From positions 1 to 23,624 of the IMG/VR virus record IMGVR_UViG_3300027917_000178: 23,624 nucleotides of DNA; one strand, written 5' to 3'. The stretch is from a virus. A program made the translations under genes and the position numbers. Shown here in pieces: positions 12,409-21,025 of the stretch. How positions within the stretch are numbered: position 1 is the stretch's first letter; every line of letters begins with the position of its first letter. The notes beneath the pieces were generated by a model that made no database searches, was not told where the DNA came from, and saw nothing but the letters and a program-made list of their open reading frames with translations.

Positions 12409-14556
12409 ATGGCCACTGTTGCTGAGTACTTCCCTCTTGGGGGCGGACTCGATGTCGTAACCCCGGCGCTCTCGATTGCGGCGGGCCGGGCCATCGCGCT
12501 TGTAAACTTTGAGCCCTGGTACAATGATGGCTACCGACGTGTAGACGGCTTCGAAAGGTTCGATGGACGACCAAGACCCCACCTTCAGACGTTTATTGGC
12601 TTCGATCTTGTCGACGCTACCGGACTCACGGAGGGCACAGTACTTACGGGAGACTCTTCTGGGGCCACCGGAACCGTTATCGGTATCTCCGGCGACTCTA
12701 TCGGCGTTACGAAGGTTACTGGAACATTCGTGGCAGGCGAGGACCTCAACACGGCCGCCTACACAATTGACGCTGGATCTACCCCCACAGAGCGAGCCGC
12801 CCCAGACTCCGACACCGAAGACACCTGGCTCCTAGCAGCATGGGACGAGTACCGAGACGACATCCTCGTAGTTCCCGGGTCAGGGGAGGTTAGGGGGATA
12901 TGGCGTCGAGGGTCGAGCACCTTGGCCTGGAGAAACAACGCAGGCGCGACAGCTTGTATCCCCCACCTGGCCAGCGCCTCGGGCTGGACAACGACTGGTA
13001 TAACCTTCACCGACTACGTGAAATTCGACGCAGGTGGTGGCGGCGCGGCCAGGGACTTGCCAGTCGAAGGCGACACCGTTACCGGCGGCACCTCGGGTGC
13101 AAGCGGAACCGTCCATAGGGTAATCCAGTGGGCTGGATCCACGTCCGGCAACGACGCCACCGGGTATCTGGTGCTCACCAGCGTCACCGGCGGCCCGTTC
13201 TCGGACAACGAGAAGCTCCAGGTTGGCGGCACCGACCGGGCAGACGCCAACGGCGCCAGCGCCACGTTCTCCTTCGCGATCAACGGCGAGTACCGGTTCC
13301 ACAACCACAACTTCTTCGGTAACAGCACCAGCTTCCGCACGTACGGCGTGGACGCGCTGGGCGCTGCCTTCGAGCTAGACGAGAACAACGTCATCTCTCC
13401 GATCATCATCCCGACGGTAGCTGACCTGGTAGGAATCACCACCAACAACGACCCGCCCGCTGGCGCGCCGTTCCTGGTAGAGGAGCACCGGAACCACCTG
13501 TTCCTGGCGTTCCCCGGCGGGCGCGTAGTCCACAGCGTGCAGGGCGAGCCCATGAACTTCAGCGGCTTCCTGAACGCCGCAGAGTTTGGCCTGGGCGACG
13601 AGGTCACTGGAATGAACTCCGTGGTGGGTGGCGTACTCGTACTGACCACGGAGCGCGAGACCCGCGGCCTCTTCGGCCAGAACATCACGGACTGGGAGCT
13701 GAGACTCCTGGGTGAGCAGACCGGCGGCCGGCTCTACACCACGCAGAAGCTGGACACCGTCTACTCGCTGGATGACCTGGGTGTGACGTCTGTAGCTCGT
13801 ACCGACACCTTCGGTGACTTCGTAGGCGCCACGGTATCGCAGCTCGTGCAGCCGATCGTAAACACCCTGAGGGACCTGGCGAACTGCTCGACGATCGTGA
13901 GGTCCACGAACCAGTACCGCCTATACTTCAGCGACAACTCGATCCTGATCATGTACGTGCCCATGCCCGGCTCCGCGAACGAGTCCAGGGGCACGCAAGC
14001 CGGGCAGCTGGCCCAGTTCGGCTACGCCCAGTACCCCTTCCCGGTCAATAGGATCTACAATAGCGAGGACGAGAACGGCACGGAGCGCTCGTTCTTCGCA
14101 TCCACGGATGGGTATGTCTACGAGGATCGGGTCGGCAATAACTACGACGGCACTGCGATCCAGAGCTACCTCCGGACAGCGTTTACTCACATGGGATCGC
14201 CCGCCTGGCGTAAGCGGTTCCGCCGTGTGGACGTGGAGCTGAGCGCGAACAAGCCGTTTCGGCTGCTGGTTCAGGGAGACCTGAGCTACGGTGCTACGGA
14301 GCTGTCCTCCAGCATCTCGGACATCACCACGACTGACGTGCCCGAGATCACCATCTTCGGTGGTGGCGGCTTCTGGGACACGGACAACTGGGATGAGTTT
14401 AACTGGGACGGCCAGAACATCTCGACCGCCCGGGCCCAGCTGCGGGGCACCGGCGAGAATATCAGCTTGCTGATGTTCAACGAGAGTGCGGTGTCGAACC
14501 CCTTCATCCTCCAGGGGCTGACGATCCACTACGATAAACGAAGGCTGCAAAGGTAA
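12409..14556 (+). CDS. Tail nozzle / tail tubular protein
   Basis: A 715-residue, beta-rich protein that probably forms the short tail tube below the adaptor. The N-terminal part (ALVNFEPWYNDGYRRVDGFERFDGR) and the central region, with propeller-like strands, resemble nozzle proteins of podoviruses with this gene order; the P22 hub gp10 and SU10 nozzle are functional counterparts. Two inserted modules share G-x-S-G-A-x-G-T-V signatures, at about residues 68-120 and 215-290. The C-terminal part includes RKRFRRVDVELSANKPF. The stop overlaps the fibre start by one base. Nozzle rather than fibre is supported by position after the adaptor; no enzymatic motifs are visible. Confidence 0.75.
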   Translation: MATVAEYFPLGGGLDVVTPALSIAAGRAIALVNFEPWYNDGYRRVDGFERFDGRPRPHLQTFIGFDLVDATGLTEGTVLTGDSSGATGTVIGISGDSIGVTKVTGTFVAGEDLNTAAYTIDAGSTPTERAAPDSDTEDTWLLAAWDEYRDDILVVPGSGEVRGIWRRGSSTLAWRNNAGATACIPHLASASGWTTTGITFTDYVKFDAGGGGAARDLPVEGDTVTGGTSGASGTVHRVIQWAGSTSGNDATGYLVLTSVTGGPFSDNEKLQVGGTDRADANGASATFSFAINGEYRFHNHNFFGNSTSFRTYGVDALGAAFELDENNVISPIIIPTVADLVGITTNNDPPAGAPFLVEEHRNHLFLAFPGGRVVHSVQGEPMNFSGFLNAAEFGLGDEVTGMNSVVGGVLVLTTERETRGLFGQNITDWELRLLGEQTGGRLYTTQKLDTVYSLDDLGVTSVARTDTFGDFVGATVSQLVQPIVNTLRDLANCSTIVRSTNQYRLYFSDNSILIMYVPMPGSANESRGTQAGQLAQFGYAQYPFPVNRIYNSEDENGTERSFFASTDGYVYEDRVGNNYDGTAIQSYLRTAFTHMGSPAWRKRFRRVDVELSANKPFRLLVQGDLSYGATELSSSISDITTTDVPEITIFGGGGFWDTDNWDEFNWDGQNISTARAQLRGTGENISLLMFNESAVSNPFILQGLTIHYDKRRLQR

Positions 14557-17438
14557 TGGCGAACAACTACTACACATTCACGGACACCTTCATCCCCGGC
14601 GCGCGTGCGCGATCCGGGGACGTCGACCGTGAGTACCAGGCCATTGAAGCCGCCTTCGATCTGCTGCCCAGCAGCAACACTGCCCTGACTGGCGGCCGCG
14701 CGGCCTTCGCAGGCACCAGCGCCGGCACGGGTAACGCATACGAAGTAACGATGCCGGACACCCGTACGGCGAACACCAACGGCGACGAGGTCATCTTCAT
14801 CGCCGATAAGACCAATACAGGCGCCGCCACGCTGAACGTAGACACGCTGGGCGCGCAGGCGATCGTGCGCGCGGACGGCAACGCGCTTACCGCTGGCGAC
14901 ATCCAGTCTGGGCTGATGTATATCGTGCGCTGGGACAGTGCGAACACGCGATACCAGATGATCACGCCGTCCACGAGCTACCTCACGGACGCCCAGACGG
15001 CCGCAAGCAACGCCTCTGCCTCCGCGTCAGCGGCAAGCACGAGCGCCGGCAACGCCGCCACCTCGGAATCGAACGCAGCAACCAGCGAGACTAATGCAGC
15101 AGGCAGCGCGACCGCGGCCGAACACTGGGCGATCTACCCGGAGGACAGCCTCGTACCTGCCAGCTCTGGCGGTAACGAGGTAGACGAGTACTCCGCGTAC
15201 CACTGGGCGCAGAAGGCCCAGTCGTTCAGCGGCTTGCCAGCAGGCACCGCCGGCCAGATCCTGCACTACAACGGTGCGTGGGTGGCCACGAGCATAATCA
15301 CCGTAGCTTCTGGCGCGGGCACGGCAGCGACCTTCGACCCGGGCAGCAGCCAGACGCTCTACTACAACAACGTCGCCCACATGAACACCGACGTCTACGG
15401 CGTCAACATCTCCGGCCGGCAGACTGGTACGGACGGCGGCCGGCTGACCCTGCAGGGCGCGCCGACCTACAACACGAGCTACTTCTGGCAGAGCGGCAAC
15501 AATATGCTTGCCGTCATGTCGGGGCAGACTCGCTGGCTGATGTCTGGGTCCGGCGGAAACACGTTCACAGACGCCGGGGGCACTACGTCCTGGAGTCTGG
15601 GAAGTACCAGTCTTACCACCAGCGGTTCAACTGGCGCAGCAAGCATTTCCATGGCCTCCACTGGCACAGCCACCATTCTCTGGGGCTCGCATTCTGCTAA
15701 CGGCGGTTTCTCATTCCGCAGCGCGTCTGGCACCTTCGAGGTCTGGGAGCGCACCAACGTCGGCGGTCTCGACAACCAGTGGATCGGGGCGGCTAACGAC
15801 GGGGGCGTGAGCCTTTTCTACGCCGGTACGAGCACCGCGCGTACGACCTCGAACGGATGGGAAGTAGACGGCACCCTCATCGACCTGGACAGCGGAGCAG
15901 TAGCAGACGCGGCCGTTCGAGTTCTGACCAGCCTGGGCGGCGTACGGATCAACGTGGATGGTTCCACGACCGGCCAGTTGCAGATTTACCAGACGACCTC
16001 CGCCGGCGCGGACGAGGACCTCTGGATCAGGGGATCCCGAAACGGCTCCACTTCGCTGTACCACAACGGCTCCGAACGGATCGAGACCACCACTAGCGGT
16101 ATCAACGTCATCGGCCCGACTGGCGAGGCCACGATCGAGATAACCGGCATCGCGTCCAACGATGCGAACCTGCTGGTGCAGAACGGCAACGGCGGCTACC
16201 GGCTGAACGTCGAGGCGAGCACCGGCAACCTGGAGCTGTGGCAGACCACGAACGTGGGCGTAGACGAGGACCTGTGGATCGCCGCCACCCGTAACGGCGG
16301 GGTGAGCCTCTACTACGACAACGCCACGCGGCTCCTCACGGCATCCACCAGCGTGGATCTCTACGGAACCCTGGCGAACGACCCGAACACCGGCGGAAGC
16401 CAGACTGGCCTGTACCGGATCATGAACAGCGGCGGCACCCTCGCCGGCGACATTGGGTATACCGCCTCCGTAGACATGCTGATCTACAACCGTGTGCACG
16501 GCGGGGACATTGTGTTCCAGGGAGAAGATAGCGGCGGCACCGTGCGGACCATGATGCGGCTGCAGCCCGGCAGTGCCGGACAGCTCCTGAACCCCACCGC
16601 AGGCTGGCAGATCCAGCATGCCGGCACGAACCTTCTCGTCACCAGCGTCAACGGCCTGGCGGTCACTCCAGCCACCGGCAACGAGGGACGCCTGGACCTC
16701 GAAGCCACCGGTACCAACCAATCTGCCGTGGTCCGTGCGCGAGCGGATGGCGGTGGTATGGCGATGCGCTGGTACGAGCCCACCTTGGTAGGCCAGATCG
16801 TCCAGACTTCTGCCGGCGCCTCCGTTGAAGACACCTGGATCGAGATGTCGCTCAACGCGGACGTGGCGCTCTTCTACGACAACACAGAGGTCGCGCGCAC
16901 CAAGACAGCTGCCACCGGCGGCTTCGAGGTCAATAACACGCAGACTGGCGCAGGCTTCGAGCGAGTGCTCACCGAGTCCGACATCGTCGCGGGCGGGGAT
17001 CTCTTCAAGTTCAAGGACGCCAACACGGCAAGGGCCTCTACGACCACGCTGGCGGACGATGACGATCTTTTCGGGTTCGCGCTCGAAGCCAACACGTTTT
17101 ACGCGATAGAGGCGTGGCTGGACTTCAGTTCATCATCGGCGACGCCCGGCATGCGGTGGGCCTTCCAGGTGTCCCAAGCAAACCAGGACTCGGCCTACTC
17201 GTACAGCAAAGAGCTTCAGGCTGGCGGTATCTCCGGAGTGGCGGTCACGTCGGTAACGTCAATCATCACCGAGACCATGGCGGCGTCTGATATGACCGCC
17301 ATCAAGATAAAGGGGATGATCTACACCCACAGCACAAACGACCCGACGGTTGATTTCCAGTGGGCCCAGAACGTGAGCAGCGCGGGCAATACGCTCCTCA
17401 ACCGGGGCTCTTGGATTAAGTTCACAAAACTAGGATAA
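14556..17438 (+). CDS. Tail fibre protein with repeated beta modules
   Basis: A 960-residue fibre. Residues 1-145 form a virion-attachment region (starting MANNYYTFTDTFIPG). Residues 146-191 are an Ala/Ser-rich helical linker like those of lambda-type side fibres (SNAATSETNAAGSATAAEHW). The shaft contains at least four related ~50-residue beta modules, at about 390-439, 470-521, 554-604 and 752-796, with the shared pattern DEDLWI...NGG-SLYY. The C-terminal domain (about 815-960) resembles a trimeric fibre head seen in many phages (FYAIEAWLDFSSSS, ending RGSWIKFTKLG). It would bind the host surface. There is no chaperone cleavage motif that I can identify. Confidence 0.85.
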   Translation: MANNYYTFTDTFIPGARARSGDVDREYQAIEAAFDLLPSSNTALTGGRAAFAGTSAGTGNAYEVTMPDTRTANTNGDEVIFIADKTNTGAATLNVDTLGAQAIVRADGNALTAGDIQSGLMYIVRWDSANTRYQMITPSTSYLTDAQTAASNASASASAASTSAGNAATSESNAATSETNAAGSATAAEHWAIYPEDSLVPASSGGNEVDEYSAYHWAQKAQSFSGLPAGTAGQILHYNGAWVATSIITVASGAGTAATFDPGSSQTLYYNNVAHMNTDVYGVNISGRQTGTDGGRLTLQGAPTYNTSYFWQSGNNMLAVMSGQTRWLMSGSGGNTFTDAGGTTSWSLGSTSLTTSGSTGAASISMASTGTATILWGSHSANGGFSFRSASGTFEVWERTNVGGLDNQWIGAANDGGVSLFYAGTSTARTTSNGWEVDGTLIDLDSGAVADAAVRVLTSLGGVRINVDGSTTGQLQIYQTTSAGADEDLWIRGSRNGSTSLYHNGSERIETTTSGINVIGPTGEATIEITGIASNDANLLVQNGNGGYRLNVEASTGNLELWQTTNVGVDEDLWIAATRNGGVSLYYDNATRLLTASTSVDLYGTLANDPNTGGSQTGLYRIMNSGGTLAGDIGYTASVDMLIYNRVHGGDIVFQGEDSGGTVRTMMRLQPGSAGQLLNPTAGWQIQHAGTNLLVTSVNGLAVTPATGNEGRLDLEATGTNQSAVVRARADGGGMAMRWYEPTLVGQIVQTSAGASVEDTWIEMSLNADVALFYDNTEVARTKTAATGGFEVNNTQTGAGFERVLTESDIVAGGDLFKFKDANTARASTTTLADDDDLFGFALEANTFYAIEAWLDFSSSSATPGMRWAFQVSQANQDSAYSYSKELQAGGISGVAVTSVTSIITETMAASDMTAIKIKGMIYTHSTNDPTVDFQWAQNVSSAGNTLLNRGSWIKFTKLG

Positions 17439-17445
17439 TCGGAAG

Positions 17446-18840
17446 ATGCCAGATTTTAGCTTGACAGATTTGCGCGAAGATGCGCCAGATGCAGCCACCG
17501 CGGTAGCCGGGCAGTCGACCGCGACGCTCGCAGGGGACGCCCAGCAGGCCTCTTCTATCGATCCGAGTGTGGCCGGCGGGAATATCACGAACGCCGAAGC
17601 CAGCTACGCCGGCTCTCGGGACGCGGCTGCGGCCGCTGGATCCACCCGAGACTCCACGGTGCAGTCTGCTGAGGCTACCGGCTACAACGCCCAGACCGGA
17701 GAGGTTGAAGCCCCAACGATGACGGCTGCCGGCCAGATGTCCAGCATTACAGCCCAGGACAGCCCCCTTATGCAGCGCGCACGGCAGGAAGGACTCCTGA
17801 CCGCGGGCCGGCGTGGACTCCAGAACAGCTCGATCGCGGCTGGCGCGGCAATGGGCAGCATGGTGGATCGGGCAACCCCGCTCGCGCAGCAGGATGCCAT
17901 GACCTACTGGCAGAACATGCGTGAGAACCTGAACGCCATCAACCGGGCTCGAGAAGTGAGCACCGGCCGGCAGACTGACGTATCCATGCAGAATGCCCAG
18001 CTGGGCACCAGTGTGAATCTGGCAAACGCCCAGGAATCGAACCGGATGGCTGCGCTCAATGCTGAGATGCAGACGCAGGTGGAGCTGGCCAACGCTGAGG
18101 CAGCGAACAGGATCGCAGCGCTCAACGCTGAACTGGCCACCGCCGTCAGCCAGCAAAATGCAGACGCCGCCAACCGCATCCAGCAGCAGATCATGGAGCT
18201 GAACGCCCAGATCGACCTGCGAAATGCGGAGATGGCGAACCAGCAGGCCCAGTTCGACGCTGAGACGCAGACGCGCGTCAACATGCAGAATGCCGACCTG
18301 GCGACCCAGACTGCTCTGCAGAATGCTGCAGCGCAGAATGAGCTGAACAGAACGGCCCTGGTAGGTAACCAGGAGTTGAACCGTCAGTACCTCGCCGGCG
18401 AGCAGGCTGCTGACCTGGCCACGATCCAGATGAAGTACCAGGCGCTCATTGCCTCTAACGAGACGGCAGCCAACCTGTACAGCTCTGTGATCCAGGGGCT
18501 CTCGTCTATCATGAGCGATCCGAACATTAAGCCGGATCGGGTTACGACGTACCTGCGGGTCCTGACTAACCAACTCGAAGGTGGCCTGGACTTCATCGAC
18601 AACATCAACAGCATCGATTTCGGTGGTGGAACGACCGGAGGCGAGGCGCCAGGCACCGGGGCTACGTACCCCGCGCCCACGTACCCGCCGATTATGGATA
18701 GCGGCGGCACGACTGGCGGCACGACTGGCGGCACGACTGGCGGAACCACGACAATTCCAGGCATTCCGCAGTACGGGACCCCGGAATGGGATCAATGGAT
18801 CGCTGACCTCAATATCGACGTAGGAAACATAGGACTCTGA
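17446..18840 (+). CDS. Hendecad-repeat internal virion protein candidate
   Basis: A 464-residue protein. Residues 1-95 are Ala/Thr-rich and low in complexity. Residues about 105-150 carry SPLMQRARQEGLL and RRGLQNSS, a motif repeatedly seen in internal or structural proteins of podoviruses. Residues 183-303 consist of eleven consecutive 11-residue units with a consensus NA[EQD] start (for example NAEMQTQVELA and NAEAANRIAAL), predicted to form a right-handed coiled coil. Residues about 390-440 are a Gly/Thr/Pro linker with GGTT repeats. The end (TPEWDQWIADLNI) is a short helix. A role in DNA ejection is inferred from the motif, repeats and location after the fibre gene. Confidence 0.7.
   Translation: MPDFSLTDLREDAPDAATAVAGQSTATLAGDAQQASSIDPSVAGGNITNAEASYAGSRDAAAAAGSTRDSTVQSAEATGYNAQTGEVEAPTMTAAGQMSSITAQDSPLMQRARQEGLLTAGRRGLQNSSIAAGAAMGSMVDRATPLAQQDAMTYWQNMRENLNAINRAREVSTGRQTDVSMQNAQLGTSVNLANAQESNRMAALNAEMQTQVELANAEAANRIAALNAELATAVSQQNADAANRIQQQIMELNAQIDLRNAEMANQQAQFDAETQTRVNMQNADLATQTALQNAAAQNELNRTALVGNQELNRQYLAGEQAADLATIQMKYQALIASNETAANLYSSVIQGLSSIMSDPNIKPDRVTTYLRVLTNQLEGGLDFIDNINSIDFGGGTTGGEAPGTGATYPAPTYPPIMDSGGTTGGTTGGTTGGTTTIPGIPQYGTPEWDQWIADLNIDVGNIGL
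18703..18738 (+). repeat. 12-bp tandem repeat encoding GGTT
   Basis: GGCGGCACGACT is repeated three times without change, followed by a partial, diverged fourth copy (GGCGGAACC). It encodes Gly-Gly-Thr-Thr units from residue 420 of the 464-aa protein, forming a flexible linker. Exact repeats at DNA level suggest recent slippage and possible length variation between relatives. Confidence 0.85.
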
Positions 18841-18841
18841 T

Positions 18842-19708
18842 ATGGGACTCTTTAGCGGAATCAAGAAGCTCGGTAAGAAGATCTTCAAGGGCGTGAAAAA
18901 GGTCTTCAAGAAGGTCGGTAAGTTCGTCGGCAAAGTGATGAAGTCGAACATCGGCAAAATCGTGCTGACGGCAGCGGCTGTAGTGACAGGAGGACTCGCG
19001 CTCGCCGCGGGGGTCGGAGCGTTTACTGGCCAGGCGGCCGGTGCCACGTTCCTGACCAAGTTCGTTGCAGGCGCCAAGGCCTTCACCGGCGCTCTCCTGA
19101 ACCCCGTAGGCGCCGGCAAGGGCTTCTTCCAGGGCATGGGTCAGGGCGGACTGGGTGGCGCCATGCAGGGCGCTGCGTCTGGCCAGGGCATATTCAACGT
19201 GGGCGTCTCTGCGCCGGCGGTAGCCCCGCCTGCACCCGGCACCTCCATAGCGCCTGGGGCAGAAAGCACGGCGGCGAGAGCATCGACTGCCGGCCTTGAT
19301 CAGCAGGTGAGCGAGCATCTTGCATCCGTAGGCGGCGGCGGGGCCACTGGCATGACTGCCGCTACCCCACAAGCCGCGCAGGTGGCCGCCCAGCAGCAGG
19401 CCCCTGGCGGGTTCTTCAGCAGGGTGAATGAGTTTGTCGGCAGCCCGACGGGCCAGATGGTAGGCGGCTTGATTAAAGGCGCCGCAGAAGCGAGGATGGC
19501 AGACGAGGAGCGGGAAGACTGGCAGCGCCATGACACCAGAGTCGAGCGCGCGTGGAGCGATCCCCGACAGACCCGTATCCTGGAGGAAGCTTCTCGCGGC
19601 CGTGCGCGCGTCCCGGGTGGATTCGCGGAGCGGTCTCGCAGATTCAACAGATCGCTGGACTCTCGGTCGGTTCGTCCGATAGAGCTTGGCCCGGCGTACG
19701 GAGGATAA
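18842..19708 (+). CDS. Membrane-active ejection protein candidate
   Basis: A 288-residue protein with a striking N-terminus: residues 1-39 contain 13 Lys and no acidic residue, with hydrophobic residues every 3-4 positions (L3, F4, I7, L10, I14, F15, V18, V21, F22, V25, V29, V32), an amphipathic cationic helix like those of pore-forming peptides. Residues about 40-61 are hydrophobic (KIVLTAAAVVTGG) and could cross or enter a membrane. A Gly/Ala-rich middle follows, then a polar Ala/Gln section and a charged C-terminal third with many Arg (EDWQRHDTRVERAW). Similar proteins occur near phage ejection genes, but I know no characterised homolog. Neighbouring genes support a role in DNA entry. Confidence 0.6.
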   Translation: MGLFSGIKKLGKKIFKGVKKVFKKVGKFVGKVMKSNIGKIVLTAAAVVTGGLALAAGVGAFTGQAAGATFLTKFVAGAKAFTGALLNPVGAGKGFFQGMGQGGLGGAMQGAASGQGIFNVGVSAPAVAPPAPGTSIAPGAESTAARASTAGLDQQVSEHLASVGGGGATGMTAATPQAAQVAAQQQAPGGFFSRVNEFVGSPTGQMVGGLIKGAAEARMADEEREDWQRHDTRVERAWSDPRQTRILEEASRGRARVPGGFAERSRRFNRSLDSRSVRPIELGPAYGG

Positions 19709-19709
19709 G

Positions 19710-20321
19710 ATGGCAGCGTTTGGAACCCAGCCTTCGCCGGCAGCAGAAGCAGGCGATTCGAGCCTCGAAAAGAAGCGGGTTGTGCGCGGTGGCGCCAACC
19801 TGAATGCGGGGCCGTCCGTAGAAGAAGGGTTCCGACTCGCACAGGAAACTGTCCGGCCTGGCCAGGGCTCCATCCTCGCTGGGGATGAAGAAGCAACCCC
19901 GGACGAGCAGGCAGAGTATGAGCGCGCCGTGAGCGCACTCGGCAAGGTCCTCTATGAGAATGAGAAGACGAGCGACGCTATCGCCCGTCAGCTGGATCCA
20001 GGTGAGAAGGTCGGCGGCGTGGCCAAGGCCAGCATGCTCGTATTGACCCAGATCGACAACAAACTGGATCTGGACGAGGTGGTGATTCCCGAGTTCGCGC
20101 AGGAAGTCGTGGATCGGGTCATCGACCTGTACGAGAACATACACGGCGACGAGTTCAACGAACAGGAAACGACGGCGGCCATGGGTGCCACGTGGGAAGG
20201 GCTCATGGAAGCCTACGGGATCGACGAGGCGGATTACGCTGAGTTGACCGCCGGCATGACAGAGCAAGACATCAAAGGGTACAAAGAGCAGTACCGCGGA
20301 ATGGTAGGAGATCCGTACTAA
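19710..20321 (+). CDS. Hypothetical protein in the internal-protein cassette (203 aa)
   Basis: ATG 19710 is chosen over an upstream TTG at 19686, since ACGGAGG (19699-19704 region) fits it. The 203-residue protein has a disordered N-terminus (1-45), then mostly acidic helices (for example SALGKVLYENEKTSDAIARQ and VVDRVIDLYENIHGDEF), ending in a Tyr/Gly-rich tail. It resembles many small phage virion proteins of unknown function encoded beside ejection proteins, but I recognise no family. No transmembrane segment or catalytic motif was seen. The stop overlaps the next gene's ATG by one base. Confidence 0.65.
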   Translation: MAAFGTQPSPAAEAGDSSLEKKRVVRGGANLNAGPSVEEGFRLAQETVRPGQGSILAGDEEATPDEQAEYERAVSALGKVLYENEKTSDAIARQLDPGEKVGGVAKASMLVLTQIDNKLDLDEVVIPEFAQEVVDRVIDLYENIHGDEFNEQETTAAMGATWEGLMEAYGIDEADYAELTAGMTEQDIKGYKEQYRGMVGDPY

Positions 20322-21022
20322 TGGGACTTCTCGCAGGAGCAGCAGCCGGCCTGGGCGGAGAAATGGTGGAGATCTCCCGGCGCACGCAAGAGAACAAAGC
20401 GAAGGCAGAGGCTGCCACTATCGACCACCAGCGCGAGATGGCGCTGCAGCGGCTGCGTGATAAGGCCGCCATGGCACGCCAGCAGTCCTCTGACAAGGCC
20501 GCAGGGGAGCGCTCTGCCGCTTCTGACGTAGCTGCAGGGGAGCGCACTGCGGCCACCGTAGCGGGCGCTGAGGCACGCACAGCGGCCGAGATCGAGGGCC
20601 GGAAAGAGGTCGAGCAGATGGGCATTGACGCCGGCAAGTACGCCAAGAGCGGATCCGGCGGCGCGCAAGACCCCCGGCTCAAGGCACTGGTAGACCGATA
20701 CGCCTTTGAGAGTGAGGTCAGCACCGGGATTGACCCGAACACCAGCATGCCGACGACCACGGAGCGGATCAAGATCACCGATAAGGTCGGCGGCCGGGTG
20801 TACTCGCAAGAGGGAGACATCCTGCGGTATGCTAACGACAAGGAGACGCCCAGGTACCCGGCTAACCGGGACGCTGCGGAGCGTAAGCTGTTGCAGAATC
20901 CGGAGCTGGCTGACAGGTTCTACAAAGACTACCACTACTTGCCGATCGATTACGCCCGTGTGATCCGTGAACACCAGCTGGCTGCGGAAGGGTTTGGAGC
21001 ACTGGGCACTCCACAGGAGTAA
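20321..21022 (+). CDS. Second hendecad-repeat protein (233 aa)
   Basis: A 233-residue protein. Residues 1-14 are Gly/Ala/Leu-rich (MGLLAGAAAGLGGE), a short hydrophobic N-terminus. Residues 36-101 form six consecutive 11-residue units, including DKAAGERSAAS, DVAAGERTAAT and VAGAEARTAAE. These predict a right-handed coiled coil. The C-terminal half looks globular, with short strands (ERIKITDKVGGRVYS) and helices (ADRFYKDYHYLPIDYARVI). No family recognised. It overlaps the previous stop by one base and lies between other putative internal proteins. The shared repeat length with the 464-aa protein suggests a structural partnership, which is not proven. Confidence 0.6.
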   Translation: MGLLAGAAAGLGGEMVEISRRTQENKAKAEAATIDHQREMALQRLRDKAAMARQQSSDKAAGERSAASDVAAGERTAATVAGAEARTAAEIEGRKEVEQMGIDAGKYAKSGSGGAQDPRLKALVDRYAFESEVSTGIDPNTSMPTTTERIKITDKVGGRVYSQEGDILRYANDKETPRYPANRDAAERKLLQNPELADRFYKDYHYLPIDYARVIREHQLAAEGFGALGTPQE

Positions 21023-21025
21023 CCC

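Noticed and set aside
12563-12835. Plus-strand 90-aa frame inside the nozzle gene
   Set aside because: Pro/Thr/Leu-rich shadow within a longer supported gene; no independent evidence of use.
17461-17466. TTGACA as a promoter -35 box
   Set aside because: No -10-like hexamer at 16-18 bases downstream, and it lies within the coding start of the 464-aa protein.
17422-19137. Minus-strand frame (571 aa)
   Set aside because: Its apparent repeats mirror the hendecad and GGTT repeats of the plus-strand gene; no domain seen.
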